Below, piece after piece: positions 52,373 to 61,915 of a stretch of DNA of 64,000 nt (its first letter is position 1; each line of letters opens with the position of its first letter). The stretch is from Haloarcula japonica DSM 6131. GTDB lineage: Archaea > Halobacteriota > Halobacteria > Halobacteriales > Haloarculaceae. The DNA lies in the NCBI RefSeq assembly GCF_000336635.1, contig NZ_AOLY01000008.1:1-64000 (forward strand), written 5' to 3'. A program made the translations under genes and the position numbers. The notes under the pieces were generated by a model. That model saw only the letters and a program-made list of their open reading frames with translations. It was not told the origin of the DNA and did no database searches.

Positions 52373-52501
52373 CTACCACTCGTCGCGCGGCGGGAACTCC
52401 TCGCCACAGCGCGGACAGTACCGCATCGGTGCGCGGGACTCCTGGCCGTCCCTGTCGAACGTTATCTCTCGTCCGCAACTTTTGCATGCTAGCTTTGGCA
52501 T
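52373..52501 (-). CDS. Small zinc-ribbon protein, 42 aa
   Basis: ATG 52501 to TAG 52373-52375. The sequence has CKSCGREITF near residue 6 and RYCPRCGEEFPP near residue 29: two C-x2-C pairs with CPRCG, a standard zinc ribbon filling the whole protein. Such tiny CPxCG proteins are numerous in haloarchaea; some affect biofilm or swarming in Haloferax, but this one is uncharacterised. A longer in-frame reading up to 52648 has no zinc-protein character. It converges with the MFS gene 20 nt away. Confidence 0.82.
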   Translation of the reverse strand: MPKLACKSCGREITFDRDGQESRAPMRYCPRCGEEFPPRDEW

Positions 52502-52533
52502 CGTGGTGGTCTCCGGTCGCCAACACAGCCACG

Positions 52534-52574
52534 ACCTAGTCACAGATAGTATGTGTGCCGTGATAACACTAGGT
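52534..52574. repeat. Inverted repeat ACCTAGT / ACTAGGT
   Basis: Seven-base perfect arms (52534-52540 and 52568-52574) with a 27-nt loop lie between the zinc-ribbon gene and truD. Inner CAC/GTG pairs extend the stem. It may be an operator pair or a hairpin in a leader; function is unknown. Confidence 0.45.
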
Positions 52575-52647
52575 GCTGGCCGTGATGCGGGACGGTGGGG
52601 AGTCCGCAAACGCCAACCATAAGCGCTGACCCGCGAACATCCACACA

Positions 52648-54030
52648 ATGAGAGCGGCCCACTCTATCGAGCAAGCGGTCGGCATGGAGTACTACGTCAG
52701 CGACGCCGATGGGGTGGGCGGCCGCCTCCGCGCCTCCCCCGCGGACTTCCGTGTTCGGGAGTTAGAGGCGTTCGATACTGAACCAATTGGTGCCGACACT
52801 GGCGCGTACCCGCATCTCGTCTTCCGGGCGGAGCTACGGAACTGGGAGACCAACGACTTCGCCAGCAAACTGTCGGACCGGCTGGGCATCTCCCGCGAGC
52901 GGGTGTCGTGGGCGGGGACGAAGGACAAGCGCGCGGTCACGACCCAGCTGTTCTCGGTGAAGGGGGTCGCGGCTGAAGACCTGCCCGAAATCGGCGGTAC
53001 GGATATCGAGGTCATCGGCCGCGCCGGTCGTCCGATTCTCTTCGGCGACCTGGCGGGCAATGCCTTCGAAATTGTCGTCCGGGATACCGAGAACACCGAC
53101 AACGCCGCCAGCGTGGTGGCGGACCTCCAAGCCTTCGCTAGCGGGGACACCCCAGCCGCGAGCGAGGAGCGCGCCGGCGACGCCACGCTGCCGGACGGCG
53201 ACACGACGGTCGGCGTTCCCAACTACTTCGGCCAGCAGCGGTTCGGGTCGCGCCGGCCGGTCACCCACGAGGTCGGGCTGGCCATCGCCCGCGGCGAGTG
53301 GCAGGACGCGGTCCTCGCCTACGTCGGGAACCCGAACGAGCGCGAACCCGAATCGACGCAAGAGGCTAGAGCCTACGTGGATGAAACCCACGACTGGGCT
53401 GGCGCGCTGGACAAGCTCCCCGGCGCGCTGGGCTATGAACGCTCCATCTGTCACCGGCTGGTCGAGAATGGGGCCGACGAGCCGGAAGATTTCCGCGAGG
53501 CGCTGGAGGCGCTGCCGTCGAACCTCCAGTCGCTGTTCGTCAACGCCGCCCAGTCGTACGTGTTCAACCGCATCCTTTCCGAGCGGCTGGACCGTGGGCT
53601 CCCCTTCGACCGCCCCGTCGAGGGCGATGTGGTCTGTTTCCGGGACAGCGACGCGCCCGAGGACTTCCCGATTCCGGATGCCGACCGCACCCAGCAGGTC
53701 ACGGCGAAGCGGCTCTCGACCGTCGAGCGCCACTGCGAGCGCGGGCGAGCGTTCGTCACTGCGCCGCTGGTCGGGACCGACACCGAGCTGGGCAGTGGCG
53801 AACCGGGCGATATCGCCCGTGAAGTCCTCGACGATGTGGGCCTCGAACAGGGCGATTTCGACCTCCCGGGGGCGTTCGACAGCGACGGAACACGGCGGGC
53901 CGTTCTGCTCCGGACGGACCTCGGTGTCGAGCGCGACGGTGCTGACCTGACGTTCACGTTCTCGCTACCGAAGGGGAGCTATGCGACGGTCCTCCTCCGT
54001 GAGTTCCGGAAAGGCGACCCGGACGCGTAG
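52648..54030 (+). CDS. truD: tRNA pseudouridine(13) synthase TruD
   Basis: 460 residues, the archaeal TruD size. The motif [17 protein letters not shown] (about residues 89-105) carries the catalytic Asp, and [15 protein letters not shown] (about 190) is the second family motif. It isomerises U13 in the D stem of tRNAs. The TRUD insertion domain lies around 200-330 ([11 protein letters not shown]). ACCATAAGC at about 52617-52625 is the likely TATA 27 nt before ATG 52648. A second ATG at residue 13 is possible but less consistent with the promoter. Confidence 0.95.
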   Translation: MRAAHSIEQAVGMEYYVSDADGVGGRLRASPADFRVRELEAFDTEPIGADTGAYPHLVFRAELRNWETNDFASKLSDRLGISRERVSWAGTKDKRAVTTQLFSVKGVAAEDLPEIGGTDIEVIGRAGRPILFGDLAGNAFEIVVRDTENTDNAASVVADLQAFASGDTPAASEERAGDATLPDGDTTVGVPNYFGQQRFGSRRPVTHEVGLAIARGEWQDAVLAYVGNPNEREPESTQEARAYVDETHDWAGALDKLPGALGYERSICHRLVENGADEPEDFREALEALPSNLQSLFVNAAQSYVFNRILSERLDRGLPFDRPVEGDVVCFRDSDAPEDFPIPDADRTQQVTAKRLSTVERHCERGRAFVTAPLVGTDTELGSGEPGDIAREVLDDVGLEQGDFDLPGAFDSDGTRRAVLLRTDLGVERDGADLTFTFSLPKGSYATVLLREFRKGDPDA

Positions 54031-54100
54031 CGGTTCGACCGTGTTCGGCAACTGATGCGGAATATGCAACGGTTAAGTCCGGCCACACACGCCATCTCGT

Positions 54101-54796
54101 ATGGGCGAGCTACCGGACGAGTTTTCGTGCACCATTACCGACTGGGAGTACATCTACGGCCTCTGTCGAGACGTAGCCAACGACGTGAAAGCCGCCGAGT
54201 TCGAGCCCGACGTGGTCGTTGCGCTGGCACGCGGCGGCTGGTTCGGCGGGCGCTGTCTCTGTGATTTCCTCGGGCTGGACGACCTGGCGAGCCTGAAGGT
54301 CGAACACTACGTCGGCACCGCGGCGAAAGGCGAGGAGGCCCAAATAAAGTACCCGCTGGCCGACGGCGCGGTCGAGGGCAAGGACGTACTGGTCGTCGAC
54401 GACATCGCCGACACCGGCCAGTCAATCGAGACGGCCGCTGAGTGTGTACGTGACCAAAACCCGAGCAGCGTCCGAACGGCGACGCTCCAGTTGCTCCAGA
54501 CCAGCGACCACGAACCGGAGTTCGTCGGCGAACGCCTCGACGAGTGGACCTGGGTCGTCTACCCCTGGAACTTCGTGGAAGACATGATCGAACTCACCGC
54601 GGGCGTGATGGCGAAGAGCGACCAGCAGACCCACACCGAAGACGACATCCGCCAGCTACTGCGGGAGTACCACGGCGTTAGCCGCACGGACCTGGAGATC
54701 GCACAGCCGAACCGACTGGGCGAGGTTACCACCGAGATGGAGCGGCGCGGCGTCGTCGAATCAGTCGGCGACGGCTGGCAACTCACCGACGACTGA
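54101..54796 (+). CDS. Phosphoribosyltransferase with C-terminal winged-helix-like extension
   Basis: 231 residues. The PRPP-binding motif is DVLVVDDIADTGQSIETA (about residues 90-107), preceded by VVVALARGGWFGGRCLCDFL. The base-specificity hood resembles archaeal xanthine/guanine-type enzymes, WVVYPWNF being typical. The last 65 residues (EDDIRQLLREYHGVSRTDLEIAQPNRLGEVTTEMERRGVV) look like a small winged helix. It likely salvages a purine base, or acts as a PRPP-responsive regulator. GGTTAAGT (54071-54078) is 27 nt before the ATG, so a leaderless mRNA. Confidence 0.87.
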   Translation: MGELPDEFSCTITDWEYIYGLCRDVANDVKAAEFEPDVVVALARGGWFGGRCLCDFLGLDDLASLKVEHYVGTAAKGEEAQIKYPLADGAVEGKDVLVVDDIADTGQSIETAAECVRDQNPSSVRTATLQLLQTSDHEPEFVGERLDEWTWVVYPWNFVEDMIELTAGVMAKSDQQTHTEDDIRQLLREYHGVSRTDLEIAQPNRLGEVTTEMERRGVVESVGDGWQLTDD

Positions 54797-54897
54797 GCAG
54801 GGTAGCCGCGGTAGCCCGACAGGCGTCGCTCACACCCGCTAGTCTCGCCGTCCACTATCGCTAGTCACGCGCTCCGCCGCTAGTCAACAAAAACCGA

Positions 54898-55011
54898 TTA
54901 GCGACGGCTGCGACCGTCGTCTCGAACGTACTCTAACGCGCTGACGAACTGCTCTTTGTCGACCCGACCGTCTGCCTCTTCGAGTCGCTCACGAATTTTC
55001 GTCGGAGTCAT
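54898..55011 (-). CDS. Small basic-acidic protein, 37 aa
   Basis: ATG 55011 gives MTPTKIRERLEEADGRVDKE and an Arg-rich end RDDGRSRR; the protein is one or two helices with no Cys. GTTATATCG on the minus strand (about 55034-55042) lies 27 nt upstream of this ATG, which favours it over ATG 55026 and over the longer frame. It is divergent from the RNase H-like gene. Function is unknown; the call rests on the promoter spacing and clean frame. Confidence 0.5.
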   Translation of the reverse strand: MTPTKIRERLEEADGRVDKEQFVSALEYVRDDGRSRR

Positions 55012-55156
55012 GTGTATTGGTAACATGGAACTACGTCGATATAACTCTTTCTCATCCCCTAACAGATTCGATGCGGGATGCGGGCCTGAAATGGAAGCTG
55101 GCCTACCCAGTGGGCCGTCCAAACCGCTGTACTGGGACGACATCCCTGTCGAGGGA

Positions 55157-55169
55157 ATATATTTATACC
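55157..55169 (+). promoter_or_regulatory. TATA box of the RNase H-like gene (leaderless)
   Basis: ATATATTTATACC is centred about 27 nt before ATG 55190. It selects that start over longer in-frame readings that cross the promoter. Confidence 0.75.
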
Positions 55170-55189
55170 TTGCTCACCCAACGGAAACT

Positions 55190-55852
55190 ATGGCCGCTTA
55201 CGGCCGGCCGTCACTTCGAGACCTGTTCGATGAATCACCGACGCCGCACATCGCGCATCCGCCGCGGAGTCACCATCGAGACTTCTACATCGCCACAGAC
55301 GGGTCGTTCAGACCCCATAACGGCACGACATCGCCCGACAGCGAGGCGGACAGCCCGACAGGCGGGCTGGGTGTCGTCGTCGAAACTCTCGACGGTGAGC
55401 GCGTTGTCAGGCTATCTGTCCCGGACACCTGTCCCGACAACAACGTCGCGGAGTATCGGGCGCTCCATCTGGGACTCGACGTGCTTGCGAGACGGGCCCC
55501 GCCCAACGCCCGCGTCGGCTTACTCATCGACCACGACCAGCTCGCTGAGAACGTGAACGCGGAGGTACTGGCCTCTCACGGCTCTGCCTACGATCCGCCA
55601 CACTCCGTGTCGGTCCCACCGGCGACAGGACTGCACTGGCGCGGGATTCAGGCACGTATCAACGGGTTCGGCGAGGTCCGTGCCGCGCGGATCTCCGGCG
55701 ACCGCAACCCCGCCCATCCGCTGGCGAACGCCCCCGACCAGTACGCCCACGTCAACGGCGAGCCGGACCGGTGTGTCCTCCCTGACGCGCCGACCGTAAA
55801 CGAACGCGTCCCGCCGCCGTCGCGCGCGGAGCGTGGCGGCGCGTCGGACTGA
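55190..55852 (+). CDS. rnhA: Ribonuclease HI-like protein
   Basis: 220 residues. The RNase H fold is seen in FYIATDGSFRPHNG (first Asp), NNVAEYRALHLGLDVLA (Glu) and VGLLIDHDQLAENVNA (second Asp); the last part RISGDRNPAHPLANAPDQY resembles the final motif, but the usual Asp of ADALAN is not there. Loops rich in Pro and Ser extend both ends. It would cut RNA of RNA-DNA hybrids, or may have reduced activity because of the changed last motif. ATG 55190 is fixed by the TATA element. Confidence 0.82.
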   Translation: MAAYGRPSLRDLFDESPTPHIAHPPRSHHRDFYIATDGSFRPHNGTTSPDSEADSPTGGLGVVVETLDGERVVRLSVPDTCPDNNVAEYRALHLGLDVLARRAPPNARVGLLIDHDQLAENVNAEVLASHGSAYDPPHSVSVPPATGLHWRGIQARINGFGEVRAARISGDRNPAHPLANAPDQYAHVNGEPDRCVLPDAPTVNERVPPPSRAERGGASD

Positions 55853-55862
55853 CGGAACCCGG

Positions 55863-55878
55863 CCGGCGCCCTCGCCGG
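55863..55878 (+). terminator. GC hairpin after the RNase H-like gene
   Basis: CCGGCG and CGCCGG arms with a 4-nt loop begin 11 nt after the stop codon. It lacks a poly-T tail, so terminator function is only suggested by position. Confidence 0.35.
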
Positions 55879-56171
55879 TCCCGGTACCGGATTCTCTCAC
55901 ACCGCTGTCGATAGTAGCACGTAGCCGTAGCAACGCCTCGCTCAGCACCAACTGTCATGCTTGAAATATCACATGCGACTGTGGCTCCGAGCTGAAATCC
56001 GATCACGGGCAGAAAATATCGTATCCACTGGTTCCGTGGCTCTCTATCGGTCGCCTTTCACTAGAAATAGCTTCCATAAGTTATAGAAATAGTCGTACCT
56101 GTTACCATGTACGTTCGGGGAACGTCACACAGACCAAATTTTATGTATTAGAAATGGGATAGTATACGGTG

Positions 56172-56179
56172 GGAGGTGA
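56172..56179 (+). promoter_or_regulatory. Strong Shine-Dalgarno site fixing a TTG start
   Basis: GGAGGTGA lies six bases before TTG 56186. It is complementary to the 16S rRNA 3' end and shows that translation starts at this TTG on a leadered mRNA. Confidence 0.75.
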
Positions 56180-56185
56180 GCTACG

Positions 56186-56446
56186 TTGAGTACCAGAACT
56201 GACGGACCGGACGGTTTCAGCGGACAGTACGCCGAACAGCTGTTGCCGCGTCAGTCGCCGACGCGGCACGACCTCGTACTCGCCGTCATCCCTGCGGTGT
56301 TCGTCTTCACACTCGCCGCCGCAGTCGTTCTGGGCCTCTCTATGCAGGCAGCAACCGCTGGCGCATCACTCGTTGGCGCTGTGGCGGTCATCGACGCACT
56401 CTTCGTCCACCCGCCGACCTGTGGTCGACGGCGAGGCGATACGTGA
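56186..56446 (+). CDS. Small two-helix membrane protein (TTG start)
   Basis: 86 residues. A hydrophilic N-terminus (SGQYAEQLLPRQSPTRHD) is followed by two hydrophobic helices, LVLAVIPAVFVFTLAAAVVLGL and AATAGASLVGAVAVIDALFV, and a short basic end. It resembles small haloarchaeal membrane proteins of unknown function. The TTG at 56186 is supported by the SD site. It lies at the left of the lower-GC patch. Confidence 0.7.
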   Translation: MSTRTDGPDGFSGQYAEQLLPRQSPTRHDLVLAVIPAVFVFTLAAAVVLGLSMQAATAGASLVGAVAVIDALFVHPPTCGRRRGDT

Positions 56447-56666
56447 CATCGCGTTCCGGCGACGGGCCAGAACGCTGTGTCTTTTACGAGGGGGTACTCC
56501 GCGTACCTCGATAGAATCGGACCAGAGTATCATACAACTAGTGTTGCTTTCAGTCAGACTAGTCTGAATAGACTGCACAGTAGGACTGCGTACACGTTAA
56601 ATCTAAGAATATTACACAGGTCTTGCTCACAAAACATATTATACAAGATACATAATATCGGCAGGC
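56447..56666. other. 220-nt AT-rich intergenic region with a 14-bp palindrome
   Basis: The region is clearly lower in GC than its surroundings. It contains the perfect palindrome TCAGACTAGTCTGA (56554-56567) and the near-palindrome CAACTAGTGTTG (56535-56546). AT-rich words before the lipoprotein ATG (CATATTATAC, about 56634-56643) form its promoter. No gene is seen. Confidence 0.6.
56554..56567. repeat. Perfect 14-bp palindrome TCAGACTAGTCTGA
   Basis: It is the longest perfect gapless palindrome noticed in the window, 100 nt before the lipoprotein gene. It could be an operator for a dimeric regulator or an insertion target. Confidence 0.6.
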
Positions 56667-57314
56667 ATGCGTCGAAGACACTACCTTTTAGCCACCACCA
56701 GCTTCCTCGGATTCGCCGGTTGTTCGAGCATCAGTAGCAATCCGACCGAGACAGCTGCAAAAACGGAAACCGAGAATACTGATGAAAAAACAGCCAGAAA
56801 TGCCGAAAATATGACAGAGAGTCAACTCAGTGGCCACGTTCGGCCAACTGGTGGTCCTTGGGAGCCGGTGAAAGGGTTTTCATGTGAGAAGAGCAACTTC
56901 ACTCGCCACCCGCCAAGGTATGACGACATTTCATGGGGAGATACTGAAAATATATCTCTACGGATTAATGATACGGCGTTTGAATACGGTGACACAGCTC
57001 AAATCACGTTGACAAACACATCTAATAGAACCATCAGTCTGGGTCTTAAATACATGTACCAGATCGAGCTTCTCACTGAAGATGGATGGCAAGATGTTCG
57101 TGGTAAAACTGGAGATGATGACTTTGAATACATAGAGATGAGTACTGAGAATCCGCCTGGGAAGGTATTTGAATGGTCGCTCCGTCTGACCGAAGAGGGG
57201 GTTGTTCCTGACGAGAAAGATTTTATTGTATGTCCTGAACTCGTCTCCGGTCGATATCGGTTCGTATATCCGGCACTTGAACAGGTAGCAGTTGCATTCG
57301 ACCTACAGAAGTAG
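56667..57314 (+). CDS. Secreted lipoprotein with Ig-like beta domain, lower GC
   Basis: 215 residues. MRRRHYLLATTSFLGFAGC is a Tat-type signal with lipobox Cys at about residue 19, then a Thr/Glu-rich linker, and a beta-sandwich-like domain (ISLRINDTAFEYGDTAQITLTNTSNRTISLG, then WQDVRG and LVSGRYRFVYPAL). The domain recalls the Ig-like fold of bacterial proteinase-inhibitor (BsuPI) type proteins. Two Cys (FSCEKS, IVCPEL) may pair outside the cell. Codon use is AT-richer than all neighbours, so recent transfer is likely. It is anchored on the outer face of the membrane; partner is unknown. Confidence 0.8.
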   Translation: MRRRHYLLATTSFLGFAGCSSISSNPTETAAKTETENTDEKTARNAENMTESQLSGHVRPTGGPWEPVKGFSCEKSNFTRHPPRYDDISWGDTENISLRINDTAFEYGDTAQITLTNTSNRTISLGLKYMYQIELLTEDGWQDVRGKTGDDDFEYIEMSTENPPGKVFEWSLRLTEEGVVPDEKDFIVCPELVSGRYRFVYPALEQVAVAFDLQK

Positions 57315-57448
57315 GCTGTTCTGCGCTTGTCTGAGTGAAACACAGTGGTCACTAAGTGGACTGTACCGACCGTTTCAACTCGGACCTGACAACAGTTCTA
57401 TAACTCCCTCACAGACGGATACGTTCCTGCGAAAAGACAGGTAGTCGG

Positions 57449-59701
57449 TTACTCCTGCTGTGCGTCGACGACAGCGACGCCCGCGAGGTTCACGATATCC
57501 TTGACCTCGTCGCCACGCTGGAGAACGTGGACCGGCTTGTCCATGCCGACGAGCATCGGACCGATAGCCTCAGCGCCGCCCAGCCGCTGGAGGAGCTTGT
57601 AGCCGATGTTCCCGGCTTCGAGGTTGGGGAACACGAGGACGTTCGCGGGATCGTCGAGTTCGGAGAACTCGTAGGTGTCTTGCAGGATGTCCTCGACGAC
57701 GGCGGTGTCGGCCTGCATCTCGCCGTCGACCGGGAAGTCCACGCGCTCGTCGTCCTGCAGGCGCGAAACCGCGCGGCGGATTTTCTTTGTTCCGGGATTG
57801 TCGACGCTACCGAAGTTCGAGTACGACAGCATGGCCGCCCGCGGCTCGACGTTGAACCGACGGGCCAGTTCCCCGGTGTGTCGGGTGACCTCCTCCAGCA
57901 CGTCCGTGTCGGGGTCCTGATTGACCGTGGTGTCCGCACAGAAGATGACGCGATTCTTGAACGTCAGCATGTACACACCGGCCGCGTAGTCGGCGTCGTC
58001 GGCCGTGCCGATGACCTGTAGCGGCGGGCGCAGGGCGGATGGGTAGTGGTGGGTGAGCCCGGTCAGCATCGCGTCGGCGTCGCCCATCTCCACCATCACG
58101 CTGCCGAGGTAGTTCCCGTCCCGAATGAGTTCGTCGGCCTCGCGACGCGTGATGCCTTTCCGCTGGCGGAGTTCGTACAGGCGGTCCGCGTAGTCGGCCA
58201 CGTCAGCGGTCTCGGGGTCGACGACGACGGGGTCGAACTCCAGGCCGAACTTCCGGCGCGTGGACTCGATGCGGTCGGCGTCGCCGATGAGTATCGGCTC
58301 GGCGATACCCTGTTCGACCAGCTGGTAGGCCGCGCGGATCATCTTCTCGTCGTGGCCCTCGGCGAGTACGACCCGCTGGGGGTTGCTCTTGGCCTTGTTG
58401 AGCACGACCCGCATCATCTCGCGGGACTTGCCCAGCCGCGCTTCGAGCTCCTCGACGTAGGCTTCCGTGTCGATTTCCGTCCGTGCCGCGCCGCTCTCGA
58501 TGGCGGCCTCTGCGACCGCGGGAGTGATCTCGAACAGGACCCGCGGGTCCAGTGGTTTCGGAATGATGTAGTCGGGGCCGAACTGTAGCGGCTGGTCGCC
58601 GTAGGCCTTGACGACCTCGTCGGGCACATCCTGCTTGGCGAGGTCGGCCAGCGCGCGGGCCGCGGCAACCTTCATCTCCTCGTTGATTTCGGTTGCCCGC
58701 ACGTCGAGCGCGCCACGGAAGATGAACGGGAATCCGAGGACGTTGTTGACCTGATTCGGGTAGTCCGAACGGCCGGTCGCCATAATGACTGTGTCGTCGC
58801 GGGCGGATTTGGCATCCTCGTAGGCGATCTCCGGGTCCGGGTTCGCCATCGCGAAGATGATGGGGTCGCTGGCCATCGACCGCACCATCTCTTGGTCGAC
58901 GATGCCACCGACGGAGAGCCCGACGAACACATCGGCTCCGTCCATCGCGTCGGCCAGATCGCCCTCGGGGATGTCACGGGCGAACTCCTGTTTGAATCGG
59001 TTGAGGTCTTCGTGCGTCGCTCGTTCCTCGGTGATGATGCCCGAGGAGTCACACATCGTGATGTTGTCCTTCGAGACGCCCAGCGAGACGTAGAACTTCG
59101 CGGATGCAATCGCGGACGCTCCAGCCCCGGAGAAGACGACCTCTAGGTCCGCCAGTTCCTTGTCGGCGATGTCGGCCGCGTTGACCAGCGCCGCGCCGGA
59201 GATGATCGCGGTCCCGTGTTGGTCATCGTGGAACACCGGGATGTCGAGTTTCTCGCTGAGTCGGCGCTCGACCTCGAAACACTCCGGGGCGGCGATATCT
59301 TCGAGATTGATGCCGCCGAAGGTCGGCTCCATCGCCTCTACCGTCTGTATCATCGCCTCGGCGTTGTCCGTGTCCAGTTCCACGTCGAACACATCGATAT
59401 CGGCAAATCGCTTGAACAGCACGCCCTTCCCCTCCATGACCGGCTTCCCGGCTTCCGGACCGATGTCACCGAGGCCGAGCACGGCGGATCCGTCGGAGAC
59501 GACGCCCACGAGGTTCCCCTTTGCGGTATACTCGAAGGCCTTCTCGGGATCTTTGTCGATCTCCTCACACGGTGCGGCCACGCCGGGCGAGTACGCCAGC
59601 GAGAGGTCACGCTGTGTGTTCGTCGGCTTCGTCGTCGCGATCTCTATCTTCCCCGGCGGCTTGCTCCGGTGGTACTCCAGTGCGTCCTCGTCAAGTCCCA
59701 T
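57449..59701 (-). CDS. maeB: NADP-type malic enzyme fused to phosphotransacetylase-like domain (MaeB)
   Basis: 750 residues. Malic N-terminal domain ([28 protein letters not shown]; about 1-150), NAD(P)-binding domain (about 165-420; [20 protein letters not shown]) and a C-terminal PTA-like domain (about 430-750; [31 protein letters not shown]). It decarboxylates malate to pyruvate; the PTA part usually has no transferase activity and senses acetyl-CoA. PEP synthase at 21149 could turn the pyruvate to PEP. A TTTTTTAC run (about 59723-59731, minus strand) is 27 nt before ATG 59701. Confidence 0.96.
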   Translation of the reverse strand: MGLDEDALEYHRSKPPGKIEIATTKPTNTQRDLSLAYSPGVAAPCEEIDKDPEKAFEYTAKGNLVGVVSDGSAVLGLGDIGPEAGKPVMEGKGVLFKRFADIDVFDVELDTDNAEAMIQTVEAMEPTFGGINLEDIAAPECFEVERRLSEKLDIPVFHDDQHGTAIISGAALVNAADIADKELADLEVVFSGAGASAIASAKFYVSLGVSKDNITMCDSSGIITEERATHEDLNRFKQEFARDIPEGDLADAMDGADVFVGLSVGGIVDQEMVRSMASDPIIFAMANPDPEIAYEDAKSARDDTVIMATGRSDYPNQVNNVLGFPFIFRGALDVRATEINEEMKVAAARALADLAKQDVPDEVVKAYGDQPLQFGPDYIIPKPLDPRVLFEITPAVAEAAIESGAARTEIDTEAYVEELEARLGKSREMMRVVLNKAKSNPQRVVLAEGHDEKMIRAAYQLVEQGIAEPILIGDADRIESTRRKFGLEFDPVVVDPETADVADYADRLYELRQRKGITRREADELIRDGNYLGSVMVEMGDADAMLTGLTHHYPSALRPPLQVIGTADDADYAAGVYMLTFKNRVIFCADTTVNQDPDTDVLEEVTRHTGELARRFNVEPRAAMLSYSNFGSVDNPGTKKIRRAVSRLQDDERVDFPVDGEMQADTAVVEDILQDTYEFSELDDPANVLVFPNLEAGNIGYKLLQRLGGAEAIGPMLVGMDKPVHVLQRGDEVKDIVNLAGVAVVDAQQE

Positions 59702-59873
59702 ACCCGGATGTCGAACCCAACTGTAAAAAAGACAAGTTTACCGTCAACGAACGAGCGGTACAACGACGGTTGTCGAATATCGGCCGATTGCGGCGGTTTT
59801 TGCCCCGGTTGTGTCCCATCAATTGGAAAGCACCCACCGTCGGGATATCGTCGTACTGGACCATCTTCGGACT

Positions 59874-61787
59874 TCAGTTCGTACTGGTGAGTTCGCTGAC
59901 TCGGTCGGTCAGTTCGGTGACCGCGTCTTCCTGGCTGTCGGTGGCCTTGACAATCTCCTTCGTCGCCGTTTCAGCCTCTTGAGCGTGGTTCTGTGCGTCT
60001 TCGACCATCGAAGTCACGTTCTCGATAGCGCTCGCCTGATCGTCGTTGGCGTCGGCGACCTCTTGAATGCCCCTCGTCGCTTCCTCGACGGCGTCGGAAA
60101 TCTCGTCCAGCGCATCCAGTGCGTCCGCGATCTCGGACTCCGCACGCTCGACCTGTTCGTGGGAGGTTTCGACCATGTCGGCCGTCTCGGTCGCCTGATC
60201 CTGAATCGTGGTGATGCTCGTCGAGATCTCTGAGGCGTACTCGCTCGTCTCGTTAGCGAGTGTCTTGACCTCATCGGCGACGACGGCGAACCCGCTCCCA
60301 CTTTCGCCGGCTCTGGCCGCCTCGATGTTGGCGTTCAGTGCGAGCATATTCGTCTGCTCCGCCACGTCGGCGATTATCTCGACGATCTCGCTCACTTCGT
60401 CCATCTGGTCGTCGAGGTCTGTGACGGTGTCGACAAGGTCCTCGCTCGTCTCGGCGAGCCCGTCGGTAACGTCCATGACTGCTTCACCGGCGTCTGACCC
60501 GTCTTCTGCGGCCGCCTTCGCGCGCTGTGCTGCCGACGCCACTTCGCTAGACGTCGCGGCGACCTCTTCCATCCCGGCCCCGATATCTTGGATGTTATCG
60601 GCCGCCTGTGTGAGGGAGTTCGTCTGCTCGGTAACCCGGGTTTCGACGTCCGCTGCGGACGAGTTCGCTTGTTCGATAGTGGTCGCAAGCTGCTGCGTCT
60701 GCTCGTCCACCTGATCCGCCAGTTTCTCGACCTGCTCGGCCATGTCGTTGAGCGAAGTAACGACCTCGTACAACTGGTCGTCGACGTACTCGCCGCCGTC
60801 GGTCCGGTCAAACGATGCCCGGGCGTCGAGGCGGCCGTTCTTGAGTGCAGCCATAGTCGATTTGACCTCATCGACCAGACTTGTCATGGCCTCGTGGCGG
60901 TTGGCCTCGTCAGTCCGGTCCTGAACCATTTCGACGACCGCGATGAGTTCGCCGTCCCCGTCGTAAATCGGAGCAGCGCTGAACGAGATATGGCGTTCGT
61001 TCCCGTGCTGGTCGGCCATCACGCTCGTGTCGCGGTACAGCGTGAAGTCCTCGTCCTCGACCTTCGGGACGTCGTACTCGGTGTGTGTCGCCTCCGGCGC
61101 GTCGAGGACCTTGTCGGCGAGAGTCTGTCCCCGTCGTCCGTCCGGATAGAACGCCATGCTCGCCATCTCCATCTCCTGGGCCTCGGCCTCGGAGACCCCG
61201 GTGAGGTGCTCCAGTGAGCTGTTCCAGGTGAGGATATCGCCGTTCGTATCCAGAATGAAGAGCGGCGTTCCGATGTGATGTAACACGTCGTGGTAGTTGA
61301 GTCCGCCGTCGTCGTCGGACTCCGACGACGAGTCGCCGAACGCATCGACACCGGTCCGGGAGACATATTGTGTCGTTTCCAGCCCCTTCTGGAGTTCGGC
61401 CTCGACGGAGTCGATGGCGGCCTGAGCATCCGGGCCGAGTTCGTCCCGAAGTTGATCGAACGCACCTTCGACGAGCGATTCGGTGACAAACCCCTGGGCC
61501 TCGATGAACTCACCTTGGCTAATCCCGGCGGTTTCGTATTCGTCGATCAGTGCTCGGAGTTCGTCAGGTTCGAGTTCGAACTGCCGCTCGACGTGCTGGG
61601 TCCCGATAGCGGCCGTATCGGGGTCGTCGAAGCAGTCGTTGAGGCGCGGCGAGTTCGGGTCAATGGCGTCGGCCAGAAAGCGGGTTTGCCCGTCACTCGC
61701 GATGAGTCCTCCGTCCGCCCGTCGGGCCGTAGCGTCCGAAGAGCGGGACCCCAGGCCATAGATGTAGGTACGGATCTGTTCGAACAT
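59874..61787 (-). CDS. Soluble methyl-accepting transducer (PAS-MCP)
   Basis: 637 residues, no membrane helices. N-terminal 160 residues are a helical domain of unknown kind (ERQFELEPDELRALIDEYETAG, which resembles the protoglobin-like start of some cytosolic transducers, not certain). A PAS domain spans about 165-290 (LHHIGTPLFILDTNGDILTWNSSLEHLTG). The rest is a coiled-coil signalling domain with the CheA/CheW hairpin EQTNMLALNANIEAARAGESGSGFAVVADEVKTLA (about 470-505) and Glu/Gln-rich methylation helices. It senses a cytosolic cue and controls the flagellar (archaellum) CheA. The che genes are not in this window. Confidence 0.93.
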   Translation of the reverse strand: MFEQIRTYIYGLGSRSSDATARRADGGLIASDGQTRFLADAIDPNSPRLNDCFDDPDTAAIGTQHVERQFELEPDELRALIDEYETAGISQGEFIEAQGFVTESLVEGAFDQLRDELGPDAQAAIDSVEAELQKGLETTQYVSRTGVDAFGDSSSESDDDGGLNYHDVLHHIGTPLFILDTNGDILTWNSSLEHLTGVSEAEAQEMEMASMAFYPDGRRGQTLADKVLDAPEATHTEYDVPKVEDEDFTLYRDTSVMADQHGNERHISFSAAPIYDGDGELIAVVEMVQDRTDEANRHEAMTSLVDEVKSTMAALKNGRLDARASFDRTDGGEYVDDQLYEVVTSLNDMAEQVEKLADQVDEQTQQLATTIEQANSSAADVETRVTEQTNSLTQAADNIQDIGAGMEEVAATSSEVASAAQRAKAAAEDGSDAGEAVMDVTDGLAETSEDLVDTVTDLDDQMDEVSEIVEIIADVAEQTNMLALNANIEAARAGESGSGFAVVADEVKTLANETSEYASEISTSITTIQDQATETADMVETSHEQVERAESEIADALDALDEISDAVEEATRGIQEVADANDDQASAIENVTSMVEDAQNHAQEAETATKEIVKATDSQEDAVTELTDRVSELTSTN

Positions 61788-61915
61788 GAGCTAGCTATGT
61801 TCCATTCCAACACACCTGTGGATAAAGATGACTCCGAGAGTATCAGTAAAGATAATTGTACTCATCGGGCAAGCGCGAAAAGAGAGCATAAGTACGTGCG
61901 ACCGAAGATCTAGGT

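Larger units (their letters stand above)
55853..56185. other. 333-nt intergenic region
   Basis: No coding frame is convincing. Right after rnhA is a perfect hairpin CCGGCG-CCCT-CGCCGG (55863-55878) and a palindrome CCGGTACCGG (55881-55890), possible transcript-end structures without a T-run. The rest becomes AT-rich from about 55960 and ends in the promoter of the next gene: ATTTTATG (about 56137-56144) and an SD site. Confidence 0.6.

Noticed and set aside
59759-59773. TACAAC-GACG-GTTGT upstream of maeB, similar to the candidate tenA operator
   Set aside because: The spacer is four rather than three bases and the right arm lacks the final A. Malic enzyme has no link to thiamine, so I treat it as coincidence.
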